Assembly: GCA_044228505.1 (NCBI GenBank)
Contig: JBGAUT010000001.1
Coordinates: 62,001 to 126,000, forward strand
Reading direction: 5' to 3'
DNA: 64,000 nt
Source of the DNA: JAEUKA01 sp044228505
GTDB taxonomy: Bacteria; Myxococcota_A; Polyangia; Palsa-1104; JAEUJZ01
Shown piece by piece: positions 10,730-18,127 of this stretch (its first letter is position 1; each line of letters begins with the position of its first letter). A program made the position numbers and the translations under genes. Below the pieces are notes generated by a model. That model had not been told where the DNA came from and made no database searches. It saw only the letters and a program-made list of their open reading frames with translations.

Positions 10730-11611
10730 CTATCCACGACCGACGAGGAAAGGCTCAAGGACACGCAGCGCTTCACGGTGTAGGTGGGTGTTGCTGGCGA
10801 CCAGACCGTTGTGATGGCCGAGCTCGCGATCGGAGTAGCGGAGCTTTTTTCCCCGCATATCGGTGAGCTGACCACCGGCCTCGCTCAGGATGACTTCGGG
10901 GGCCGCTGTGTCCCAGAGCTTGCAACGTCCCGCCGGGTTCATATAGAGGTCTCGGGCCGCGGCTGCGATCAGGCACAGCTTGACCCCGACGGAGCCGACC
11001 TGCAGCTCATCACGGATGCCTGCGCTGTCGCGGACCTTGCGGACCAGCTCCTCGCGTGTCGATGCAGAGGACACCAGGCGCGCTTCGGCCAGGGTCGCAA
11101 TGTTTGATACCGACATCCGGCGCGGTGGCTCGTGTGAAATGATCTCGAAGGCTCCCCGGCCTCGCTCTGCCAGCCACAAGCGCTCGGCGGCTGGCTGATA
11201 GACCAGGCCGAGGATGGGCTGGCCTGCTAAAACAAGGCCAATCATGACGGCGTAGCCGGCGCGACCAGCGATAAAGTCCTTGGTGCCATCGATGGGATCG
11301 ATGAGCCAAAAGCGTGGTGCGGTGAGTCGAGCCCCATCGTCGGGCCGTTCTTCCGACAGCACCACATCATGTGGGAATGACTCACCGAGTCGAGCGATGC
11401 ACAGCTCGCTGACGGCGCGGTCGGCCTCGGTGACTGGCTCTTCGGCGTCCTTCCATTCGACGGGCAGCGCCGATGCATCGTCCGCACCGTGCGGCTCGTG
11501 CCAGGCCCGGAAGTAGCGATGCGCAAGCTGGCCCGCTTCTAGCACGATCGGTAGAACCAGACGGGCCTCGGCCGAGAATCCATCCGGTAGCATGTTGGCT
11601 GTAAGATTCAC
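10730..11611 (-). CDS. cysQ: 3'(2'),5'-bisphosphate nucleotidase / inositol monophosphatase family (CysQ-like)
   Basis: 293-residue cytoplasmic, Mg-dependent phosphatase. Metal ligands are visible in SEERP (Glu87/88) and in the family signature WLIDPIDGTKDFIAG (Asp105, Asp108). The second signature is WDTAAPEVILSEAGG. GTKDF rather than GTTNF favours the CysQ/PAP-phosphatase branch, which clears 3'-phosphoadenosine 5'-phosphate made during sulfate assimilation, over inositol monophosphatase. Other substrates remain possible. The start codon is GTG at 11611; an in-frame ATG lies 18 nt downstream. It lies between the NtrC-type regulator gene and the sigma gene on the same strand, but there is no clear functional link. 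Confidence 0.85.
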   Translation of the reverse strand: MNLTANMLPDGFSAEARLVLPIVLEAGQLAHRYFRAWHEPHGADDASALPVEWKDAEEPVTEADRAVSELCIARLGESFPHDVVLSEERPDDGARLTAPRFWLIDPIDGTKDFIAGRAGYAVMIGLVLAGQPILGLVYQPAAERLWLAERGRGAFEIISHEPPRRMSVSNIATLAEARLVSSASTREELVRKVRDSAGIRDELQVGSVGVKLCLIAAAARDLYMNPAGRCKLWDTAAPEVILSEAGGQLTDMRGKKLRYSDRELGHHNGLVASNTHLHREALRVLEPFLVGRG

Positions 11612-11663
11612 CGCCGCAGGTTAGCAGGCTTGGCGGCGTGTTGAAAAAGTGTCTGCAGGGCGG

Positions 11664-13109
11664 CTAGGAACCACGCGGCGTCTCGTCGTCCTCTTCAAGC
11701 TCACCGCCATCGCTCACCTCGCGGTCGAGCTTGCGGTAAATGGTGCGGGTTGCGATGCCGAGGAGCTGCGCCGCCAGCTTCTTGTCGCCTTTTGTGTACA
11801 GCAGCGTTTCACGGATGACCGTGCGTTCGATCTCATCGAGGGGGGTGCCGAGCGGAAAGGCCAGGCTGGGCAGCGTGCCATGGCTAGCCGTCGTGGTCAT
11901 CGTGAGTCCGCCGCAGCGAATCTCTTGTGGCAGATCATCGACGTCGATGACCGGCTGACGAGACAGCACCACCGCTCGTTCCAGCGCATTTTCCAGCTCG
12001 CGGACGTTACCCGGGTAGCTATAGCGACAGAGCAAATCGAGCGCCGGGCGACTGATTCCGGTCACGTTCTTGTGGTTTTTGTCGCGGAACCGATTCAGGA
12101 AGTGATCCACGAGCAGCGGCACATCTTCTAGTCGCTCGCGCAGCGGCGGCACGGTGACGGCAATGACGTTGAGGCGATAGAACAGATCCTCACGGAAGCG
12201 GCCCTCGCTGACCATCTTGCGCAGGTCGCGGTTGGTCGCAACGATGAGGCGAATGTCGACACGGCGCAGCTTGCCACCGAGCGGCTCGATCTCGCCTTCT
12301 TGCAGCACACGGAGCAGCTTCACTTGCAGGTGGAGCGGAATCTCACCGATTTCATCGAGGAAGAGCGTGCCGCCATCGGCTTGGGCAAAGCGACCATCGC
12401 GCCGGGCCACTGCGCCGGTGAAGGCACCCTTTTCGTACCCGAACAGCTCGGCTTCCAAGATCGTTTCGGGCAGCGCCGCACAGTTGACCGGCACCAAGGG
12501 CCGACCGGCACGCGGTGACAGATCGTGCAGGTGACGCGCCAACAGCTCTTTGCCAGTCCCCGATTCCCCAAGCAGCAGCACCGTCGCTTGCGAAGGAGCG
12601 GCCTGCGCGATGATGTCGAGCGTGCGCCGCATTGCCAGCGAGCCCCCAACGATCGGCCGCCGCTCGGCCGCTGCCAGCTTCTGCCGCAGCGAGCGGTTTT
12701 CCAGCACCAGCGTCTGCCGCTCGAGCGCTTTGCCCACCACTCGGAGCACATGCGCTCGCTTGAGCGGCTTGGTGATGAAGTCGTAGGCACCGTCTTTCAT
12801 CGCCTCGACGGCGGTTTCAATGGTGCCGTAGGCCGTCATCAGGATGACTTCCGTCTCGGGCGACAGCTTGCGACCGGCTTTTAGCAGATCCAGCCCCGAA
12901 ATGCCGGGCATGAGCAGGTCGGTGAGGACGACGTCGATGCGCTGCTTGCGAAGGAGTTCGAGCGCTTCTTTGCCATCGCTGCAGGTCAGCACTTGCAGCT
13001 CGCTGCCACTCGCTTCGGCGTCGGTGTGCGGTGGCACAAATCGGGCAAATGTGCGCTCCAGCGAGTCCAGATTCGAGGTCTCGTCATCGACGATCAGTAG
13101 CGTCTTCAT
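11664..13109 (-). CDS. NtrC-family sigma-54-dependent response regulator
   Basis: 481-residue transcriptional activator of sigma-54 promoters. The receiver domain starts at once (MKTLLIVDDE; phospho-acceptor Asp in VVLTDLLMPG). The AAA+ domain has Walker A GESGTGKE, the sigma-54-contacting loop GYEKGAFTGA, Walker B GGTLFLDEIGE and the arginine region RLNVIAVTVPPLRERLEDVP. A Fis-type helix-turn-helix ends the protein (AAQLLGIATRTIYRKLDRE). I chose the ATG at 13109 because the receiver domain begins there; the open frame upstream to 13544 runs antisense through the divergent gene and is not protein-like. No histidine kinase gene is adjacent, so it is an orphan regulator here. Confidence 0.95.
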   Translation of the reverse strand: MKTLLIVDDETSNLDSLERTFARFVPPHTDAEASGSELQVLTCSDGKEALELLRKQRIDVVLTDLLMPGISGLDLLKAGRKLSPETEVILMTAYGTIETAVEAMKDGAYDFITKPLKRAHVLRVVGKALERQTLVLENRSLRQKLAAAERRPIVGGSLAMRRTLDIIAQAAPSQATVLLLGESGTGKELLARHLHDLSPRAGRPLVPVNCAALPETILEAELFGYEKGAFTGAVARRDGRFAQADGGTLFLDEIGEIPLHLQVKLLRVLQEGEIEPLGGKLRRVDIRLIVATNRDLRKMVSEGRFREDLFYRLNVIAVTVPPLRERLEDVPLLVDHFLNRFRDKNHKNVTGISRPALDLLCRYSYPGNVRELENALERAVVLSRQPVIDVDDLPQEIRCGGLTMTTTASHGTLPSLAFPLGTPLDEIERTVIRETLLYTKGDKKLAAQLLGIATRTIYRKLDREVSDGGELEEDDETPRGS

Positions 13110-13193
13110 CGGTAGATGCGATTCTGCTGCTTTCTGCGCGGACGAGCAAACGGCGATCGCAAATCTGCTGCCAAAGTCTGTTAGCCTGAGGCC
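13110..13193. promoter_or_regulatory. Short divergent promoter region
   Basis: Eighty-four bases separate the starts of the NtrC-type regulator (minus) and the zinc-ribbon membrane protein (plus). Both promoters must lie here or in the coding ends; no clear consensus element was identified. Confidence 0.3.
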
Positions 13194-13979
13194 GTGATAC
13201 CGCAAGAGATTGCTGTCGAGCGCAGCGACGAGCGTTCGGCTCCAAATCGAACCCATGTGCTGACCTGTCCGCGCTGTCGCGCCCCCGTGGCGCTTGGCTT
13301 TGCGGATTCGACCGAGTGCCTCAAGTGCCACGAGCAGGTGCCGATCCCTGAGTCGCTCCGTCATCGCCGCGACAATTTTCGCAAAGTCGAGGCCGAGCGT
13401 CGCCAGCGCGATCGATTGTGGATGCTGGCCTTGCGAGCGCGTCCGCATTTCTATCTGAAGCCGGTGCTGCTCGCCTCGCTCAGCTACATCGCACCGTTTG
13501 CCGGGATCATGGTTGGCTACCTGTTCGCGTATCGCCAGGGCCACTATCCGCTAGCGGCGCTACTGTGGCTGTGGGTGATCGGCGTTGTGCACCTGATTTC
13601 GTCGTGGCTGCTGGTGCAGCGTAAGCCGCTTCATGTTCGTCAGCTCATGATGGCGCAGCCGGCCACCGAGCCCGGTCATCCCCCAAGCTGCCGCGTCTGC
13701 GCCTCGCCGCTGTCGGTGCCGCAGCACACCCCCGAGGTCGCGGACTCAATCGACTGTAGCTGCGACCACTGCGGTGCCGACAACATGGTGGGAGACGCGC
13801 CCCAGGTGACGCCGCGACCGGACCTGTACAGCATCCAAGCCGCTCATCAAGAGGTCTTCGGAGGTCTGGTGCAGCAGCGGATGGATCGCGCCTATCCGTT
13901 TATCCTGCTGTTCGGTTTTGTGGTCTTGGGGGGGCTGGCGTTTTTTGCCGCCAAAGCACCGCAGACACCGCTGAGCTAG
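13194..13979 (+). CDS. Zinc-ribbon membrane protein of unknown function
   Basis: 261-residue protein not recognised as a named family. A first zinc ribbon lies near the N-terminus (CPRCRAPVAL...CLKCHEQVP), followed by a charged helix. Two membrane helices come next (SYIAPFAGIMVGYLFAY; LWLWVIGVVHLISSWLLV). A second Cys-rich ribbon follows (CRVCASPL...CDHCGADNM), and a last membrane helix sits at the C-terminus (FILLFGFVVLGGLAFFAAK). The start is GTG at 13194. It is divergent from the NtrC-type regulator, so co-regulation is possible. The paired CxxC motifs make the frame credible. Confidence 0.75.
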   Translation: MIPQEIAVERSDERSAPNRTHVLTCPRCRAPVALGFADSTECLKCHEQVPIPESLRHRRDNFRKVEAERRQRDRLWMLALRARPHFYLKPVLLASLSYIAPFAGIMVGYLFAYRQGHYPLAALLWLWVIGVVHLISSWLLVQRKPLHVRQLMMAQPATEPGHPPSCRVCASPLSVPQHTPEVADSIDCSCDHCGADNMVGDAPQVTPRPDLYSIQAAHQEVFGGLVQQRMDRAYPFILLFGFVVLGGLAFFAAKAPQTPLS

Positions 13980-14120
13980 CCACGGTGGATGGCTCCGCCC
14001 TGGGTCATCGATTGTGCGCATCTTCACGAGGCACGAGGGAACACGCCAGAGGGGTTGGCTGTCTGCTCATGAAACGCCAACCGCCAGAACACGCGCCGTG
14101 ATTACGCTAGAATATTAAGC

Positions 14121-14561
14121 ATGCAGTCTACCTGGTTACTTCGCCACGTCTGTGCGTCGACGGTTGCTTTGGTCACGTTCGGTGCTGAGCAGCTCGCGTT
14201 CGGATGCTCGGGTCCGGGAGCGATGGCGGCGATTCTCCGCGCTGAGCGGCTGGGGTGGATGCTCTGGGGGGTGAATCTGCTGCTGGTGGGGGCGGCGGCT
14301 CTGATTCCGCGAGTGCGAGCCGGTGGTTGGCGAAAGCTGCGGCCCTTGCTGCTGCTGGTCGTACTTCATCCGGGTTGTTGGCTGAGCGCTCGTATGGGGG
14401 ACTGCGGAATGACGAGGATCGAGGGCTCGGTCGTCTTTCTGGCGCTGACTCCGCTGGTTGTGGGGTTCCTGTTCTGGCGAACGAGCGCTACATCCGACGG
14501 AATGAATCGGTCCAATTCGTCCGATCAGGGAGCCTCGCCTCCCAGTGCCCCATCTACCTAA
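14121..14561 (+). CDS. Small membrane protein, unknown function
   Basis: 146-residue hydrophobic protein. An N-terminal hydrophobic segment may act as a signal (STVALVTFGAEQLAFGC). It is followed by CSGPGA, a helix around LGWMLWGVNLLLVGAAALIP, one around LLLLVVLHPGCWLSA and one around GSVVFLALTPLVVGFLFW. The tail is short and Ser-rich. The ATG at 14121 lies 10 nt after an AT-rich tagaatatta stretch that could be a -10 region. I do not recognise the family, and no neighbour gives a clue. Confidence 0.55.
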   Translation: MQSTWLLRHVCASTVALVTFGAEQLAFGCSGPGAMAAILRAERLGWMLWGVNLLLVGAAALIPRVRAGGWRKLRPLLLLVVLHPGCWLSARMGDCGMTRIEGSVVFLALTPLVVGFLFWRTSATSDGMNRSNSSDQGASPPSAPST

Positions 14562-14607
14562 CGGAGCGCAGAGCGACAGAAAAAGGTAGGTCTGTTCTTT
14601 CCGTCGA

Positions 14608-14745
14608 ATCGGGGGCCATGTACCTCGGTGTGCCAATGAGCACTCCGGTTTGGGTGAGTGGTCCCGACTCGTTCACATAGCGCCTGTACATCGGCCACGG
14701 CGACTTGAGTCCTTCCAGCAGCGGCTTCAGCGTACGCGTCTTGGC
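14608..14745 (-). pseudogene. Decayed fragment of a Hanks-type Ser/Thr protein kinase
   Basis: On the minus strand the translation reads RTLKP..LLEGLK, then (after a frame change) VAVAD, then RYVNESGPLTQTG and VLIGTPRYMAPD. This follows the order of kinase subdomains VIb to VIII: HRDLKPxN, the DFG region, and the activation segment ending in GTPxYMAPE. HRD is now TRT, the Asn is gone, DFG is interrupted by a frameshift and APE is APD. About 45 codons are left and no other kinase parts were found nearby, so this is a gene remnant rather than a working kinase. Confidence 0.6.
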
Positions 14746-15106
14746 AACAGAGCCCGTGAGCTTGTCTTGCTTGTCGCGTTCCTGGTACGAGCCCGAACCG
14801 GGACTTCCAATGACCTTACATGGGAGTGCGTTGTTGCTTTTCAGGAGTCGCAAGCTGAGTAGCAATGGCTGACGGAGTGGGGCAGGGAATCCGCTCCTGT
14901 TTCTTGATGTGGGAGAGGGTGCAAAGACCACGCTGTCGTGGCCGGCTGTGGGGTCCACTGCGGACGTTGACTCCTGCGACCCGACGGAGGACCAGCCCAG
15001 CCCGCACTGTCGCTCCCAAGGAACAGAAAAAGTTTATTGGCAGCGTAGAGATTCCTGATGAACCTCCATCAGTACGCAGTATGCTGGTACGGTCCAAGGA
15101 GGGTGC
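14746..15106. other. Intergenic stretch without recognisable gene
   Basis: Between the kinase remnant and the V4R-STAS gene. Open frames here have no protein-like features. The upstream part may be further decayed kinase sequence, but I cannot align it. The last bases hold the AAGGAGG ribosome binding site of the next gene. Confidence 0.4.
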
Positions 15107-16210
15107 GTGTTGAAGCAGCAAGTCAATCCGAAGATTACGATTTCGGGCTTTGACATCGAGTGGGATCTGGAAAAAGGCGTTAACCTTTGGGCCGGATTCC
15201 CGACGCTCAGCATGTGGATCGGTACCACCACGGCTGGCATGATGGCGGGCTTTCAGCGCATGGTCGGAGAAGACCGATTCAACCTGTGTATGCAGATCGG
15301 CGGACTGGATAGCGTCGAAGGGGACTGGGGTGTGATTGCGAGTCGGCCCAGTTTCGAAGAAGGGTTCCAGCTCATCTCCGACATCGCCTGGCCGGCGGGT
15401 TGGGGACGGTGGCAGCTTGTCTCGCTGGATCGGGACAAGAAGGAAGCGCGCTACCGTGCCATCAACAGTTGGGAAGGTCTGTATCAGCGTGCTCTTGGCG
15501 TCTGCTGGGGCAGCGGAATGATCGCAGGGAAGTTCGCAGGCTTCACGAGTCGAGTCTTCGGAACGGCCTGCTGGTCTGAGCAGGTTCGATTCATGGCGCG
15601 TGGCGACGACTGTGACGAGTTCGTCGTGACGGAGTCGGCATGGACTCCGCAGCAGCGACTTGATCGACTCCTTCATGAGGGCAAAGCCAGCAACGTTGAC
15701 CTGGTGGTGGCTCTGCAGAAGCTGCAGCACGAGGTGCAGGAGCGCGAGCGCACCGAACGCGAACTTCGCGACAAGCTCGAATTGATTCGTCGGCAAGAAG
15801 AGACGCTGCGGACGCTGGCTGTGCCGATCGTGCAGGTCTGGGACGGGGTGCTGATGGTTCCGCTCATGGGCTCGTTAGACTCCGAGCGAGCGGGGGATGT
15901 GATGGAGCGGCTGCTGCAAGAGATTGTAAGCGCCCGTGCCCGGTTCGCCATCCTCGACCTGACTGCGGTGGATCACGTGGATACCAGCACTGCCAACCAT
16001 TTGGTGCGGATTGTACGTGCGGTGGATCTGCTGGGGGCGCGAGTGGTCGTTACGGGAATCCGGTCCGCCGTTGCGCAAGCAATGGTTGGGTTGGGTATGG
16101 ATCTGTCTTCGATGACCACCTTGCGCAACTTGCAGGAAGGTCTGCGAGCGTGCATGCGCTGGCGAGCAGAAGAAGAGGCCACCTCTCACTCCAGCAAGCT
16201 CGGCCGGTAG
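15107..16210 (+). CDS. V4R sensor domain plus STAS domain signalling protein
   Basis: 367-residue cytoplasmic protein. Residues about 25-190 match the V4R (4-vinyl-reductase-like, small-molecule-binding) pattern, ending in ALGVCWGSGMIAG and ARGDDCDEFVVTE with the conserved cysteines. A charged coiled coil follows (about 200-240, LQHEVQERERTERELRDKLE). Then comes a STAS domain of the RsbR kind (VPIVQVWDGVLMVPLMGSLD; phospho-site region DHVDTSTANHL). RsbR-type proteins relay stress signals through Ser/Thr phosphorylation of STAS. No partner kinase or phosphatase is adjacent. Start is GTG at 15107, or TTG at 15110, which is better spaced (7 nt) from AAGGAGG. Confidence 0.88.
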   Translation: MLKQQVNPKITISGFDIEWDLEKGVNLWAGFPTLSMWIGTTTAGMMAGFQRMVGEDRFNLCMQIGGLDSVEGDWGVIASRPSFEEGFQLISDIAWPAGWGRWQLVSLDRDKKEARYRAINSWEGLYQRALGVCWGSGMIAGKFAGFTSRVFGTACWSEQVRFMARGDDCDEFVVTESAWTPQQRLDRLLHEGKASNVDLVVALQKLQHEVQERERTERELRDKLELIRRQEETLRTLAVPIVQVWDGVLMVPLMGSLDSERAGDVMERLLQEIVSARARFAILDLTAVDHVDTSTANHLVRIVRAVDLLGARVVVTGIRSAVAQAMVGLGMDLSSMTTLRNLQEGLRACMRWRAEEEATSHSSKLGR

Positions 16211-16352
16211 TCCAAAGCCCCCAGAATCCTGGTCGCTTGCAGGAAGTGCGCTCGGCGGGCCGAGGCTCCCTGTGATTCACGAGCGATGGTCTGGTACGCA
16301 AGGCTGTGACCGTCTCTGCGCCGATGCACCTGTGGTCCAGGGCGCTCCGCGA

Positions 16353-16901
16353 CTACTTCTGCGCTCCGGCGTAGTAGCGCATCAATCGCTTTTCCCCCAC
16401 GGTATGGATCTTCCCAGCAGCTACCAGCTCGACAAGCGGTTGACGCAGCTTGGCGGCCAGCTCTTCACGCTTCACACCCACGTTGCCGAGCAGATCGTCA
16501 TTGGTGTACTTCGCAATCTGGGCGCGGGTGAGTCCGTCCTTGATGCCCGCCAGCACGTTCACGATCACCCCCATGAGCGCGTTCTTCTGGGAATCGCTCA
16601 GGCGAGTTCGTTTGCCCGGCTTGCCAGTCGCTTTGCCAGGGGTCTGCGGCACTGCTTCGCTCCGTCCCATCAGGCTCGATGCAAAGTCAAGGACTCCCAT
16701 CGTCGAAACCACGGCCCACACGTCGCGGTGCTGCCGGAGTCCTTCCAGAAACTGTTCCACTGTGACCCGGTTGCTTGGCCGCAGCTTGGCAAACATCTGC
16801 AGCGCCGCCTGCCGTCGCATGTCTTCATGACTTGCTTGCAGCTCTTGCTCAAACAGCGCGGTTACATCGAGCAGGGGTCCATCCGTATTCTTGGCAGCCA
16901 T
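16353..16901 (-). CDS. Hypothetical protein with possible C-terminal winged helix
   Basis: 182-residue soluble protein, family not recognised. The N-terminal half is helical and acidic (DVTALFEQELQASHEDMRRQ). A Lys/Gly/Thr-rich linker (GKATGKPGKRTRLS) follows. The C-terminal part (GLTRAQIAKYTN, REELAAKLRQPLVELVAAGK, GEKRLMRYY) looks like a winged helix that could bind DNA or protein. I chose the ATG at 16901 because GGAGAA lies upstream of it at good spacing; the frame upstream of that start is not protein-like. Divergent from the membrane-protein gene at 17226. Confidence 0.65.
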   Translation of the reverse strand: MAAKNTDGPLLDVTALFEQELQASHEDMRRQAALQMFAKLRPSNRVTVEQFLEGLRQHRDVWAVVSTMGVLDFASSLMGRSEAVPQTPGKATGKPGKRTRLSDSQKNALMGVIVNVLAGIKDGLTRAQIAKYTNDDLLGNVGVKREELAAKLRQPLVELVAAGKIHTVGEKRLMRYYAGAQK

Positions 16902-17225
16902 CCGTTCGTTCTCCGTATGCGTTCGGTTCTTCAAAGTGCGGCGGTGTCCGTGCGGCAAAGACAATCCCGACACCACCGACTCCAGACGGACACAGCGATG
17001 GGTCTGTGGGACCGCCAGTTTTGCTACAGAGGTGCACAGGGACACGCCAACACTACGAATCGAAAAGGCCTTTTGTGCGGCTTGTCAAGAATCCGCAGCG
17101 CAGCCACAAAACGGTGTGGTTGCGATCGCTCGGGATGCTGCCTGTCGGCGCTGGCGTTCGGGGTCGCTCTGTCGTTCCGGTGGACCGTCGGCATGCAGTC
17201 GCGCTAACATCAGCTTGAAGCAACC
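16902..17225. other. Divergent intergenic region, nothing recognised
   Basis: 324 bases between two divergent genes. It holds a perfect 12-bp palindrome aaaaggcctttt (17063-17074), too common a form to interpret. Promoters in both directions are expected, but none stands out, and I see no RNA gene. Confidence 0.4.
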
Positions 17226-17600
17226 ATGGACAGCCCCGATTCAACGTCCGTACGCTGGCCATCATCCAACTCAGTGCGCGTGTTGGCCGCACTGATGGGC
17301 GCTCTGGCGATTCTTGTTGGCTGTGGGTGGCTCGGGAGTCTATCCAAAGCCGGATTTCCAGATGGCCATATCACTCAATACGATATGGTTATGAAGAAGC
17401 CGCTGATCGCCCTAAGTTTGTTCAGTATCGCGAGCGGGATCTATTTTTTTTGGCTGGCGTTTAGGGCTGCGCAGCCTCGAGGCATGATTGGTTTGTTTGT
17501 CGCAACCATTTCATACCTGCTCTTGGTGCCCGGTACGTACTGTGGCCTAGATTATGTCGTCAGGCATTATACGCAGATCGACCATGGGCACGGCGGTTGA
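17226..17600 (+). CDS. Small membrane protein with three helices
   Basis: 124-residue integral membrane protein, unknown family. Three predicted helices: LAALMGALAILVGCGWLG, PLIALSLFSIASGIYFFWLA and MIGLFVATISYLLLVPGTYC. It ends in a His/Gly-rich tail (HYTQIDHGHGG) that might touch metal. No functional context is visible. Confidence 0.6.
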   Translation: MDSPDSTSVRWPSSNSVRVLAALMGALAILVGCGWLGSLSKAGFPDGHITQYDMVMKKPLIALSLFSIASGIYFFWLAFRAAQPRGMIGLFVATISYLLLVPGTYCGLDYVVRHYTQIDHGHGG

Positions 17601-17695
17601 GCCGTCTGGGCGATGACCGGTCTTGGAGGTCAGCTTCTGCGGCACAGCGAGCGTTGATTCGCCACTTCTCACTGAATCCACAGGTCAACTTCAGG

Positions 17696-17995
17696 CTACA
17701 CCATCAGCTCCATCGGAACTTGGAAGAGCCGAATGTGTTCGTCTGAGCGCCGGGCCGAAGCGTTCGTTGCACGGATCGCGGAGACCAGGGCAGGGAGGAT
17801 GGACTCGTCTTGAATTCCGATCATCAGCACCACGTTGGTGCTGGCATGACGACCGAATCCGGTATGCGGCTCTGTGTCATGACCTTTCCCTTTTACCTGC
17901 TCCCACCGAGTGTAGTAGTCGATGGATAGCTGCTTTAGAATCTGCGCAACCTGCGCGTCCACATATTCGTTGTAGGTCAAGAAGGTCAGCTTCAT
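17696..17995 (-). CDS. Small P-II-like (PG0541 family) transporter-associated protein
   Basis: 99-residue ferredoxin-fold-like protein. The order MKLTFLTYNEYVDAQVAQIL, then YYTRWEQVKGKG and HTGFGRHASTNVVLMIGI, ending in LFQVPMELMV, follows the small P-II-like proteins often encoded beside RND efflux pumps, thought to sense or regulate transport. Here no transporter gene is adjacent; the two RND systems in the window are about 14 kb away on either side. AGAGG lies upstream of the ATG at 17995. The family call is from memory of its pattern. Confidence 0.7.
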   Translation of the reverse strand: MKLTFLTYNEYVDAQVAQILKQLSIDYYTRWEQVKGKGHDTEPHTGFGRHASTNVVLMIGIQDESILPALVSAIRATNASARRSDEHIRLFQVPMELMV

Positions 17996-18127
17996 GATTC
18001 GCCTCTGCCCTGATTGTAGCTCCTTGGGCGGACCAATCTAACAAGATTCTGAGCGCGTAGGAGTGATCGGAGTGGGAGCTTTCGTTCCCAGCGCTTGGTC
18101 GGAAGTCGGTATCAGGATAGGAACGCG

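Noticed and set aside
13110..13544. N-terminal extension of the NtrC-type regulator
   Set aside because: It runs antisense through the divergent zinc-ribbon gene, is not protein-like, and the receiver domain starts exactly at the ATG at 13109.
14816..15796. Long minus-strand open frame opposite the V4R-STAS gene
   Set aside because: Antisense shadow; the plus-strand frame has clear V4R and STAS motifs.
17063..17074. Palindrome aaaaggcctttt in the 16.9-17.2 kb intergenic region
   Set aside because: Perfect but only 12 bp, with no second copy and no linked regulator; may be chance.
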